From Oligoflexus sp. (lineage in GTDB: Bacteria > Bdellovibrionota_B > Oligoflexia > Oligoflexales > Oligoflexaceae): a stretch of 64,000 nucleotides of DNA. Positions 8,015 to 15,866 of this stretch are shown piece by piece; positions within the stretch are counted from its first letter, which is position 1, and each line of letters begins with the position of its first letter. The notes under the pieces were generated by a model. That model was not told the origin of the DNA. It saw nothing but the letters and a program-made list of their open reading frames with translations, and did no database searches. The DNA lies in assembly GCF_035712445.1 (NCBI RefSeq), contig NZ_DASTAT010000081.1, positions 33,556 through 97,555 of the forward strand. Reading direction: 5' to 3'. The translations under genes and the position numbers were made by a program.

Positions 8015-10495
8015 TCACCTTCCCCTTTGGAGTCTTGAAGACGTTGAACGAGCCCGGCGTCGCTCGTGGAAGACTGGAAGCCAGTTGTCCGGATTGTCGC
8101 CAACTTCTGAGATAATTTCATCCAGCAGTTCGTTGTTGTCAGAAGATCCTGATAGAACTGCCAGCTCGTCATCGAACCCAGTAAGATCAAGGCGGCCAAT
8201 CATGGAGGTGTGGCCTTGCTTGATCAAAAACATTCGGCTTTCTTCGCTCAGGCTTTTGATGATCTCATACTCAGCCGAAGAGCATTTGAAGTCTTCTGTG
8301 TACTCTTTGAAATCCGCCTTTGGGTTTGGGAGATAAATTTCGGTCGCGACTTGTTGTACCAATGCCGATGCGATCTTGGATTCCAGCAATTGGCTTGGCA
8401 TCTGTGTGGCAAATACTCCAAGGCCGTTCTGCTTACGTATTGTGACCTGCTTGTCGCCAGCGAAGTCAGCGAATGCCTCATCATCAATCCATTTCCATGC
8501 TTCATCCATCCAGTAGATGAAGCGGCGTCCGTCGATCACCGATTCCATGCGATGCAAAAGGTACATTGAAATTGGGGTGCATACGTCAGCGTTATCCAGG
8601 AAGTCAGTGCCATCAAAGCCGTAGGTGGAATGAGTGGTAAAATCAATTTCGTCACTAGGGCAATCCAAAACCCAGGCAAACGGTCCTTGTCTACCGCGTC
8701 CATCATCGTAGCACCATTGCGAAAGGCGCTTCGCCACGCTGTTTTCCCGCTCTTCCCTATTCGTTCCCTCGGTGATATTTTGCAGGACTGTGGATAAACG
8801 GCGCAGCTCCCGCGGCATCCGCATCACAGTGCGAACTGCATGACTGATTCTTTGCTCATCATTTGTAGTGAGGTCTTTGTGCCTTCCGGAAACAAGAGTG
8901 CGAACCAGCTTCTCGAGGAATAGAATATTCTCCTCAGTTGGGTCCATTTGCATCGGCTGGAATCCGGTAGGTTTGCCGTTTTTCACCGAGAGATACTTGC
9001 CGCCCATAGCCTTAATACAGATCTTTGCGCCTTCGTCCTTGTCGAAGTAAATCGTTGTGAATCCAAGCGGAGCGCTGGTTTTGTATTTCTGGGACTGTAC
9101 CATCAACGTAGTCATTAGAGCAGTTTTGCCGGCTCCCGACTGGCCGATCACGCGAGTATTTCCCAGCAGCTTTTTGTCAAAGTTGTCTTCGTCACCTTTC
9201 GAGTAATGGAAGTTGAAATAAAGCGGCTGGCCTGAAGGGGTTTTGAACAGTGTTACAGCATCGCCCCAGGGGTTGCCGTCACGCTTGCCTGCTGTGAAGT
9301 TGTGAAAGCTGGCGAGGCACGCGAAGTTCTTGCTCGTAAGGCCCGCAATGCGGGGGCGATAACGCCAGTTACATGGGAGTTGAGCATAGAAAGCGGCATC
9401 GGTCGCCGTCGCGACAAGAGCTGCAAGAAAACCACGATCCTGAATAATGGCCATGGCTGAAGTTGTGTTCCGGCGAACCTTCTCGACCGATTCACCAAAG
9501 ATGAGAAGCGAATAGTGATACTCGCCCATCGTGAATTCGCCTTGGATCAGCTGGTCAATCGCTGTGCGGATCTGCTCGATCTGGGTTGTGCTGCCGTCCT
9601 CCGTGTTCATAAGCTGCTTCATTTGTCTTTCCAGGAACTCCTTGCCTTGTCGCTTGGCCATGAAGCTGAAAGACTGGGTAAGTACGTATTCGTAATCTTC
9701 GTACATCAGGCCGTTCAGTATGCCCGGCTCGGTGTGCGCCGTATAGTCTTTGAAATCCAAACACTGAGCAAAACGGGTCTTTGTCGCCGATCGGATTTCG
9801 ATTGTTTCTGTGCCAACGAATATCCAGGATGTGCCGAGATACTCGTTCAACGGAATCGTCGGCACTCTTACCTTCTGCCATTCACCGGAAAGGAGAAAGT
9901 TTAGGAATGTGAGAGCCTGAGAGCACAGAACTCCGTTCTCATCCGTGTAGGTGCTCAGCTCTTCAACACCATAGCGGCGCATGCTCGACTCTATTTGATG
10001 TCCGATCTCGTCAAGCTTGCGCATCGAGTTGCGCTGCTCATTCAGGATTTCCGCATGTGTACGACGGCCAATTTTCGCGATTGCCCTGGCCAAGCGGATT
10101 GGTTCAGGTCGATAAACGACCGTCAAATATAGTTCGTTTGCCATCATGCGATAACCGGCAAAGCTGCTGAAGTATTTTTGGTCGAAGTCTCGGCAGAAAT
10201 TATTGTCAAATGTCGAAAGAAGTCTGTCCGAAGTTTGACGGCGAACGTTGTGAGTCCATAGCGCGACGTGGTTTGAGCCGATTGAGCGAAAAAGAGTATT
10301 CAGCTGATCTTTGCGCAAAAGCATGTCTTCAGCATCGGATGTCTCGAAACTGATTCCATTCAGCTTCCAGATACGCACAAGGTCACCATCCTTGGTGATC
10401 AACGTGTTTGCCGAGATATGGCTGCTGTACGGAACAAAGGGAGCGACAGCACGCTCGTTTGAGACTTGTCGGCGGTATTTCGGCTGTGCAAACAT
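8015..10495 (-). CDS. virB4: VirB4 secretion ATPase
   Basis: Large ATPase at the inner membrane that energises pilus biogenesis and DNA transfer. The 826 residues include the N-terminal CagE/TrbE domain and a C-terminal P-loop domain with Walker A VIGQSGAGKTALM (about residues 445-457), Walker B YWMDEAWKW and the downstream FATQMPSQLL motif typical of VirB4. Length is normal for the family. It lies seven bases after virB3 and directly before virB5 in the operon. Confidence 0.95.
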   Translation of the reverse strand: MFAQPKYRRQVSNERAVAPFVPYSSHISANTLITKDGDLVRIWKLNGISFETSDAEDMLLRKDQLNTLFRSIGSNHVALWTHNVRRQTSDRLLSTFDNNFCRDFDQKYFSSFAGYRMMANELYLTVVYRPEPIRLARAIAKIGRRTHAEILNEQRNSMRKLDEIGHQIESSMRRYGVEELSTYTDENGVLCSQALTFLNFLLSGEWQKVRVPTIPLNEYLGTSWIFVGTETIEIRSATKTRFAQCLDFKDYTAHTEPGILNGLMYEDYEYVLTQSFSFMAKRQGKEFLERQMKQLMNTEDGSTTQIEQIRTAIDQLIQGEFTMGEYHYSLLIFGESVEKVRRNTTSAMAIIQDRGFLAALVATATDAAFYAQLPCNWRYRPRIAGLTSKNFACLASFHNFTAGKRDGNPWGDAVTLFKTPSGQPLYFNFHYSKGDEDNFDKKLLGNTRVIGQSGAGKTALMTTLMVQSQKYKTSAPLGFTTIYFDKDEGAKICIKAMGGKYLSVKNGKPTGFQPMQMDPTEENILFLEKLVRTLVSGRHKDLTTNDEQRISHAVRTVMRMPRELRRLSTVLQNITEGTNREERENSVAKRLSQWCYDDGRGRQGPFAWVLDCPSDEIDFTTHSTYGFDGTDFLDNADVCTPISMYLLHRMESVIDGRRFIYWMDEAWKWIDDEAFADFAGDKQVTIRKQNGLGVFATQMPSQLLESKIASALVQQVATEIYLPNPKADFKEYTEDFKCSSAEYEIIKSLSEESRMFLIKQGHTSMIGRLDLTGFDDELAVLSGSSDNNELLDEIISEVGDNPDNWLPVFHERRRARSTSSRLQRGR

Positions 10496-10502
10496 TCGTG
10501 CC

Positions 10503-10826
10503 TCACTTGCGCTTTTTGAACGCCAAAGGACTATAAGCGGATGCTTTCCAGAAACTGCGGTTGTGGTTGTAATTCATTGTTCTGAAGAGCATTTTGAGCC
10601 CAAGTAGTCTGAACTGCTGATCATCTGATTTGGCGATTTGCCTCATAATGAGGACCACCGGAAAAAGCAGAGCTGAGAAAAAGATGGTCGTCCAGATACT
10701 CACAAGGATGATGCTGCCACTCGCAATAGCCAGCGGTATCAGCGGAACGCCGAAGATCATTGCTGGTCGGGTGCAGCCTTTAAACAGCGGATCGCGTGGG
10801 TCGAGATCATGCATTAGTGCTGACAT
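10503..10826 (-). CDS. virB3: VirB3 inner-membrane protein
   Basis: Small inner-membrane protein needed with VirB4 for pilus assembly. The 107 residues contain the family signature near the N-terminus (DPLFKGCTRPAMIFGVPL) and two adjacent transmembrane segments (about residues 22-62: IFGVPLIPLAIASG and WTTIFFSALLFPVVLIM). It sits between virB2 and virB4, as usual. A start at 10826 fits the length of the family; an internal Met at codon 5 is also possible. Confidence 0.9.
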   Translation of the reverse strand: MSALMHDLDPRDPLFKGCTRPAMIFGVPLIPLAIASGSIILVSIWTTIFFSALLFPVVLIMRQIAKSDDQQFRLLGLKMLFRTMNYNHNRSFWKASAYSPLAFKKRK

Positions 10827-10844
10827 GGTAATGATCCCTTTTGG

Positions 10845-11147
10845 TTAGCTCAAAAGATAAGCAGCGAGCTCGGCTGCCCCACCGATCAGAAGGCCTCCAC
10901 CAAGGATTTTGCCCACCTCGGTAATCTCTGCATGTTTGAATAAAAACTTGTAGCCGGCCCACATAATGGCGATCGTCACAACGCTGATTGAGATGCCGCG
11001 CAGGACAAGCAGAACGTTCTGAACGAAGGTATTCACTTTCTGCAGACCGCCTTGTGCAAAGACCGGTGAAGCCATCATCAAAGTGAGACATGCCACAAAG
11101 GTTAAGAGGGAAAGGATCATTGCGTTGTTTGTGGTACTTTTCTTCAT
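10845..11147 (-). CDS. virB2: VirB2 major pilin
   Basis: Major subunit of the conjugative pilus. The ATG at 11147 (MKKSTTNNAM) has GGAGCG eight bases upstream and gives 100 residues; a TTG at 11162 in the same frame overlaps that site and is rejected. A long signal peptide ends at PVFAQ (about residue 31), followed by two hydrophobic helices separated by a short basic loop (FLFKHAE), the standard VirB2 layout (VLLVLRGISISVVTIAIMWAGY and ILGGGLLIGGAAELAAYLL). It is the first gene of the minus-strand T4SS operon. Confidence 0.92.
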   Translation of the reverse strand: MKKSTTNNAMILSLLTFVACLTLMMASPVFAQGGLQKVNTFVQNVLLVLRGISISVVTIAIMWAGYKFLFKHAEITEVGKILGGGLLIGGAAELAAYLLS

Positions 11148-11408
11148 AATGATTCGCTCCAAAAAAAGTCCGCTCGTTCCATTACTGCCAAGGCTTTCAA
11201 TGGTGTAATTTGTTGACCATTGACTGCCAAAAAAGCTAAATTAGGGATTAGGAAGCACCTAGAGATCGAATTCAGGCAATAGGTGTCCTGCCAGTCTTCC
11301 AACTGACCAGCAGGACTGAGACACAGACAGTCCAAAGTCTTTCCTATAGCCAGGTTCTAAAATTCTCCTTGGTGTGTCGAGTGAAATAAGGGGTTGTCAA
11401 AAAAAGTT

Positions 11409-11497
11409 CTGACAGTGTCAGGAAAGTGGTTTGCAAAAGACGCTATTTTCCGTGTTCATTCTGACAGTAGTTGAAAATGCTGTCAGATCACTGTCAG
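11409..11497. promoter_or_regulatory. Cluster of CTGACAG/CTGTCAG operator-like repeats
   Basis: Within the 369-base gap between virB2 and the divergent regulator gene lies a perfect 13-base palindrome CTGACAGTGTCAG (11409-11421), followed by CTGACAG at 11461-11467, CTGTCAG at 11480-11486 and CTGTCAG at 11491-11497. The inverted pair at 11461/11480 is spaced one to two helical turns apart. This is a likely binding array for the adjacent HTH protein or a plasmid repressor, controlling one or both divergent transcripts. The rest of the gap (11148-11408) shows no gene; weak promoter-like boxes only. Confidence 0.6.
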
Positions 11498-11516
11498 GCA
11501 TCCAGGGAGGATGTTT

Positions 11517-12284
11517 ATGGTTCCGGAGGTGATTGCGGATGTTGAAAAGTACATCGCAGAAAAGCCGAATTTCTCGAAGGAGAGATTCGCAGAAGTAAGT
11601 GGGATCTCTTATCGGACTCTTTACCGCTTTTTGCTTGGTGAGCAGATTTCGCAAAAATCTCTGATCGCAATACTCAAGACGGTGCATGGCGGTGATCACG
11701 CTGAAGTTCTAAAAGAGCTTGCTCAGCGATATCCAGGGAACAAAAGTTTACAAGAAGCCGCCGATAATTATAAAAATCAGAAGTTGTCATCGGACGCAGA
11801 TCCCGAAGTGATAGCCTTTCTTCGCCGAGATAAAGTAACCTTTCGGGTTTACTCTCTCCTGCTCTATGAAGAAGGCGTCTCGCGTGAGATTATCCGCGAG
11901 GAGATGGGTAAAATGGGGCTCGAAGCGTTTGACGAACTTTTGAATAAGGATAAGCTCGTCGAAGTTAAACCGGGTTGCTACCGGCTTTTGAATTACAAGC
12001 AAGGATTCAGCGATGGCGAAACTTTGCAGATGTCCTGCCTACGGACCTTTGAACTATACGATCCAGATACCTACGCCACGAAAGAGTCTGGGATTGGTAA
12101 TTTGATCGGTTGGATTTCTGAGGAAGGATTCGGGGAATCAAAGGAAGTTTTGATGGAAGCTGGTGCTAAAATAATTCAAATCCTCCGAAAACATCCAGGC
12201 CGGATTCCGTTTTCAGTAGCGACGGGCCTAGTGCGATTATTCGATGAAATTAATTTCAAGAAAAATAGTGAGGGTCTGTCATGA
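11517..12284 (+). CDS. Helix-turn-helix regulator, paralogue of 57083-57823
   Basis: Likely DNA-binding regulator of 255 residues. The N-terminal ~60 residues read as a lambda-repressor-like HTH (FSKERFAEVSGISYRTLYRF, then LLGEQISQKSLIAIL); the remainder is alpha-helical with no family I recognise. I choose the ATG at 11517, since the AGGGAGG site touches the first ATG at 11511 but is six bases from the second. It stands behind the CTGACAG operator cluster and overlaps the next gene by ATGA. A paralogue at 57,083 has the same length, the same kind of HTH start and also precedes a small exported-protein gene, so the two form matching cassettes. Confidence 0.75.
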   Translation: MVPEVIADVEKYIAEKPNFSKERFAEVSGISYRTLYRFLLGEQISQKSLIAILKTVHGGDHAEVLKELAQRYPGNKSLQEAADNYKNQKLSSDADPEVIAFLRRDKVTFRVYSLLLYEEGVSREIIREEMGKMGLEAFDELLNKDKLVEVKPGCYRLLNYKQGFSDGETLQMSCLRTFELYDPDTYATKESGIGNLIGWISEEGFGESKEVLMEAGAKIIQILRKHPGRIPFSVATGLVRLFDEINFKKNSEGLS

Positions 12285-12631
12285 AATATCCGGTATTGGT
12301 TGCGATCATTTCGCTGATAATTCCCCTTTCGGCTCACGCAGGCGGATCTGCCGGAGGTTGGGGTGTAGTTGCTGACAACCGCGAACTCACAATGGAGTAT
12401 GTTGGTGAATTCGATAATCTTTCGCTCTTGAAAGCTAGTAAAAGAACTTTTAGCGCTATCGCAGCTGCCGAAAATCCTAATGTCACTCTTCGACTGCATG
12501 ACCGTGTGATAAGCGGTCGCATTCTTGAGCCGGAATTTGCGGATGCTGTTTCTATTGAAACCGAAGAAGGCGAAAATGTGGTCATTGTTAAAGAAGCCGG
12601 TGCTGAGGAACAGCCTGCTGGCGGGAATTAA
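12281..12631 (+). CDS. Small exported protein of regulator cassette 1
   Basis: A 116-residue protein with a signal peptide (residues 1-20, ending SAHA-GG) and a Gly-rich mature start (GGSAGGWGVV). The mature part is acidic, ending EEGENVVIVKEAGAEEQ. No known family is recognised. It overlaps the upstream regulator by ATGA, so both are probably translated from one message. The product of the gene at 57,829 is similar in plan: signal peptide, Gly-rich start, small acidic mature domain, and coupling to a paralogous regulator. Role unknown; exported partner or sensed signal of the regulator is a guess. Confidence 0.7.
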   Translation: MKYPVLVAIISLIIPLSAHAGGSAGGWGVVADNRELTMEYVGEFDNLSLLKASKRTFSAIAAAENPNVTLRLHDRVISGRILEPEFADAVSIETEEGENVVIVKEAGAEEQPAGGN

Positions 12632-12698
12632 GTTTTTATAGTGCCGTCAAAGTTTCGTATCTTGCACTCTGCTCGGATGTTATGACAACCCTATCTCA

Positions 12699-12727
12699 GG
12701 ACTGCGCGTTCTCGTGCGGTCCTTTTT
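12699..12727 (+). terminator. Rho-independent terminator, copy 1 of a recurring sequence
   Basis: Ten-base stem (12699-12708 with 12713-12722, two G-T wobbles), TTCT loop and five T residues. Nearly the same hairpin recurs at 21,468 and 58,292, both times at the end of relaxase-derived sequence. Here it ends the regulator/exported-protein transcript. Confidence 0.85.
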
Positions 12728-12836
12728 CATTTCCCCAGGTCAGGCTTGGAACCTGGGCAATTGACCCTGACATCCCGATGTCAATACGATCGCAGCGGAT
12801 GCTCGAACTGATGAAAGGGGAAAGGTGGCGTTCCAG

Positions 12837-13148
12837 ATGATTGAAAGCATGGCCCACCGATTGCTCGGTGATGGCTGGTTTATGATGTTTGCCATCCTGG
12901 TCGCACTCATGGTTGTGCGCGATAGGATGTTTATGCGAACTCACGGAAAATTGCTCGATGGCATGAAAGCAATGAACGAGTAGTGGGAGAATGCTTTCGC
13001 GTCACAGCCGGAGCGCATGGCGGCAGAGTTTTCAGAAAAAATCAGGCTGCTCCAGGAAGCAAAAGGTGTGATCTGGGTGCGGGTTAACGAAAATGGCGAA
13101 ACGGAATTTGCCAGGACTCCTGAAAGCGAGTCGGAAGAAATTCATTAG
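12837..13148 (+). pseudogene. Small membrane protein split by an in-frame amber codon
   Basis: One reading frame runs from an ATG at 12837 to a TAG at 13146-13148, interrupted only by TAG at 12981-12983. The first part (48 codons) encodes a transmembrane helix (GWFMMFAILVALMVV) and a basic loop; the second, which could restart at the ATG at 13017 (43 codons), is hydrophilic and ends TPESESEEIH. The codons just after the stop still look coding (WENAFASQPER), so the two halves look like one 103-residue protein. Either a nonsense-inactivated gene, two small genes, or readthrough. No family recognised. Confidence 0.55.
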
Positions 13149-13245
13149 GAGCAAGAAACTCCTGACCCAAGAGAGGATGCAGGAGTTGCAATGAGTCCAA
13201 TTAGGGAAAGATAAGGATTCGGGACTTTTCCGCAATTAGGGCAGT

Positions 13246-13809
13246 TCACTCCGCTATAAGGGACGCCTTCCCCACGGAAACGACATCTGCCACATTCACA
13301 TCGCCCAACTCTACGTCAAATCCATAGATAGCTATTGTGACTGCAATTTCGCTTGCGCAAACCACATCAGGAGGGATCACGATACTAGGCATATAATTGG
13401 CCCCAGTTTCGCGGTCGTTTGTCAAAAGAAACACTTTCGACTGGGCTATAACTTCTGTTCCGCATTTCGCAGTCAAAAGTGAACCGTTGATGCCGGCACT
13501 GCTTGTGACTTTCAATGGTTTAATGGATACAGAGACGATTTTTCCAGCCGCTCTAGCAAAGCCGGACTCTTGCGCCGAAAAAGTGAAGAGCGAGAATGTG
13601 GATTTGATTTTCACTGAAGGGATGGACGTCGGCGTAGGAGAAGGAGTTGCCGTCGGGGCTGGCACTGGCGTGGGTGTGACAGTCGGCGCGGGACTGCTCT
13701 CATCCAATTTAACAACCTTCGGCTGTTCCTCCGGAACAGGCTTTGCGGACTTTGAATCAGAGCAACTGGCAGCAAATGAGAAGATTAAAAGCATTTGAGC
13801 GAGCTTCAT
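13246..13809 (-). CDS. Lipoprotein with Pro/Thr linker
   Basis: Exported lipoprotein of 187 residues, unknown function. From the ATG at 13809 there is a signal peptide with lipobox FAASC (Cys about 16), then a low-complexity Pro/Thr/Ser spacer of about 40 residues (PTVTPTPVPAPTATPSP) that would hold the domain away from the membrane, then a beta-rich C-terminal domain of about 125 residues with two Cys (AKCGTEV, VVCASE) that may pair. The longer frame to 13854 is rejected because it lacks a signal at its start. It is followed, in the opposite direction, by no gene closer than 13,148. Confidence 0.75.
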   Translation of the reverse strand: MKLAQMLLIFSFAASCSDSKSAKPVPEEQPKVVKLDESSPAPTVTPTPVPAPTATPSPTPTSIPSVKIKSTFSLFTFSAQESGFARAAGKIVSVSIKPLKVTSSAGINGSLLTAKCGTEVIAQSKVFLLTNDRETGANYMPSIVIPPDVVCASEIAVTIAIYGFDVELGDVNVADVVSVGKASLIAE

Positions 13810-13923
13810 TGAACATAACCTATTTGATTGTTTAGCCGAATCACCGTCGATCACTGCGAGACGGATCCAAAGCCTTTATGCTTCTCCATGGCGTCCCAAA
13901 ACAGAACGCATGACAGGGAAGCG

Positions 13924-13970
13924 AGCCTGATCTTTTACCTCAAAAATGACAAAATGATCAGGCTTTTTTA
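13924..13970 (+). terminator. Inverted repeat with T tract
   Basis: AGCCTGATC at 13924-13932 and GATCAGGCT at 13956-13964 form a perfect 9-base stem around a 23-base loop, followed by six T on the plus strand. It lies just after the stop of the minus-strand gene 13971-14741, where the T tract is on the wrong side for that gene. It may stop read-through from either direction or form an RNA 3' end. Confidence 0.5.
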
Positions 13971-14741
13971 TCAGTTCCAGAGCTGTACTTCCAAACTTTT
14001 AATTTCAAATCTTGCTGCTGGAAGAAACCTGGCGGTCAGAAACAATGGGCCATCGCAAGCTGTGGTGTCAAAATCAAAGCTAAAAGCTTTGTCTATTGGC
14101 ATCTGCTCGTGATCAGGCCAACGCCAATGCCCAGGAGCTTGCCAGATAGTCATAGGAAAAAATCCCAGAGCTGGGTGTTTCATACCTGTTCTGCCGTCTT
14201 TGCTGCATCGCACGTAAAAATGTATATTCCCTTCCAAAGGACGCCTGGAATCCGGTTGCTCCTGGTTTGGACACCTGTCAAGTGTTCCCCGCACCAGGAC
14301 TTGAAACCGGGCCTTGTTATCAGGAAACAAAGCTCTAATTTCTTCGAATGTTTGGAAAGCCATATCGTAACTCAAGTATTCAGGAATGGAACCGCTCCCA
14401 CCAGACCCACCCGGCCAGGTCACTTGAAATTCAAGACTGGTTGGAGAGACAGGGCGGTTGCCCAGCTGAACAACAGTATTTCCACTAATATAGCCAGCCA
14501 TTCCGGAGGAACGGATTGGATTGGGAGTGCAAGGCGAGCTTACAACGCCGACACCATCAGCAAGAGAGAACGACACAGCGTTTGGGCTATATGTTCCAGG
14601 TTTTTGTGCTCCAATCTGCTTCATTGCGCTATCAGAGACAAGATCCTGGTGCCAAACCAGAGTATTATCTTCGCTCTTTGCAGCTTGTGACACGAAACAG
14701 GAGACAAGGGCTGCTAGACAGCTCACCATTTTCAAACGCAT
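13971..14741 (-). CDS. Exported protein of unknown function
   Basis: A 256-residue protein with a signal peptide (MRLKMVSCLAALVSCFVSQA, cleavage near AKS). The mature part is rich in Pro, Trp, Phe and Gly with several beta-like stretches (SLEFQVTWPGGSGGSGS; FQVLVRGTLDRCP; NIHFYVRCSKDGR), suggesting a secreted or periplasmic beta-sandwich; four mature Cys could form disulfides. No family recognised. It is transcribed away from the exported-protein and toxin genes that start at 14,954, separated by about 210 bases. Confidence 0.7.
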   Translation of the reverse strand: MRLKMVSCLAALVSCFVSQAAKSEDNTLVWHQDLVSDSAMKQIGAQKPGTYSPNAVSFSLADGVGVVSSPCTPNPIRSSGMAGYISGNTVVQLGNRPVSPTSLEFQVTWPGGSGGSGSIPEYLSYDMAFQTFEEIRALFPDNKARFQVLVRGTLDRCPNQEQPDSRRPLEGNIHFYVRCSKDGRTGMKHPALGFFPMTIWQAPGHWRWPDHEQMPIDKAFSFDFDTTACDGPLFLTARFLPAARFEIKSLEVQLWN

Positions 14742-14953
14742 TTAAGTTTCCTTTACCTTTTGTTGAGAAGGACGAAAGGCTTACGCACCAGGGCGTTTAT
14801 CAATTCCGCCTTCACCTGTCAACCTGCGCCCCTGCTGAAAACGTTTTCAGCTGCGCAACCTGCGGCACATGTTGACATATCTCCAACTGCTTGATATACG
14901 GCGGTTGGCTCCGTCTGCGCTTACAAAAACAATCCAAATATGAGAGCGCCTCC

Positions 14954-15832
14954 ATGAAGATTTCCATGATTATTTCCGGTCTCTGCCTCTGGTCGTCACT
15001 GGCAATAGCCGGTATTAAACAACCGAGTTTAGACACGCCCGATTTTTCCAAGAGTCTCGATGCAAACTATGAATATGCTTTCAAGGTTTCTGCCACAGTC
15101 ACTCCCCTTGGCGTCTTTTCAAGCATCAGTGTTCGGACTCCAGTAAAACTTAAGGTCTCCTGCGATGGCAATGAGTTGGGAGAGGCTTCGTTTTTCTATA
15201 ACAAGACCATGAAAAACCAGGACACACTGCTCTCGGTTACTGTCAGAAAATTCCTGACTATGTGCCCTTCGGCGAATCCTGCCATCACTATCGAACCTAA
15301 TGGTATCGAGCTGGATATCAGGTCCCCCTTCTATACAGCAGAGACCCAAAAGATAGGTCGAACAGTTTCAGCCTATAAGGAAGACATTGAGAATAAACTG
15401 GAGAAGAAGGCTGTTGACCTGGTGAAAGCCCATTCGCTGATGTCGAGCGTATCGGGCTCGCAAGAGTCTTTCCATTGCCTCATCGTTTCCTTCGAATCGG
15501 ATGCCCTCATTCCGATTGAGTCCGTTGACGAAATCAAAGGCGAATACAAGAAGCTCTATGGAACTTTCAAGAAGGATGCCATTAAATGCCCTGCGACCGG
15601 AGTGCTCGCCGATCGGATCGCCACTTGCGCGGTCGCTGAAAACAAGTTCACTCTTTTCTGCGTGCTTTATGATCGCGTTGTCCAGGAAACCGCATGGTTC
15701 GCAGCAGCAATGGAAGAAGGCGAGGCGATTGTTGCCAGGGAAAGCGATGCCAACATGATTGGTGAGATCAACTTATTGCTGGATAAAATCAAAAAGAGCA
15801 AAGAAGCCGTGGAAAGCCAGTTTGGGGCGTAA
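14954..15832 (+). CDS. Exported protein upstream of toxin locus
   Basis: A 292-residue protein with a signal peptide (MKISMIISGLCLWSSLAIAG). The ATG at 14954 is chosen over a frame start at 14891 because only it puts the signal peptide first. The N-terminal ~110 residues look beta-rich (ATVTPLGVFSSISVRTPVKLKV), the C-terminal half alpha-helical with charged heptads (ENKLEKKAVDLVKAHSLM; NLLLDKIKKSKEAVESQ). No family recognised. It lies 34 bases before the next exported protein and two genes before the polymorphic toxin, probably one operon. Confidence 0.7.
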   Translation: MKISMIISGLCLWSSLAIAGIKQPSLDTPDFSKSLDANYEYAFKVSATVTPLGVFSSISVRTPVKLKVSCDGNELGEASFFYNKTMKNQDTLLSVTVRKFLTMCPSANPAITIEPNGIELDIRSPFYTAETQKIGRTVSAYKEDIENKLEKKAVDLVKAHSLMSSVSGSQESFHCLIVSFESDALIPIESVDEIKGEYKKLYGTFKKDAIKCPATGVLADRIATCAVAENKFTLFCVLYDRVVQETAWFAAAMEEGEAIVARESDANMIGEINLLLDKIKKSKEAVESQFGA

Positions 15833-15866
15833 ACACTTTAACAATTCGGAACATTAAGAGCTGTTT

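Noticed and set aside
11144-11335. Minus-strand frame upstream of virB2
   Set aside because: It covers the likely promoter region and lacks protein-like features.
13397-13798. Open frame opposite the Pro/Thr-rich lipoprotein
   Set aside because: It mirrors the lipoprotein gene, has no ribosome site and its Gly/Val repeats are the antisense of the Pro/Thr linker.
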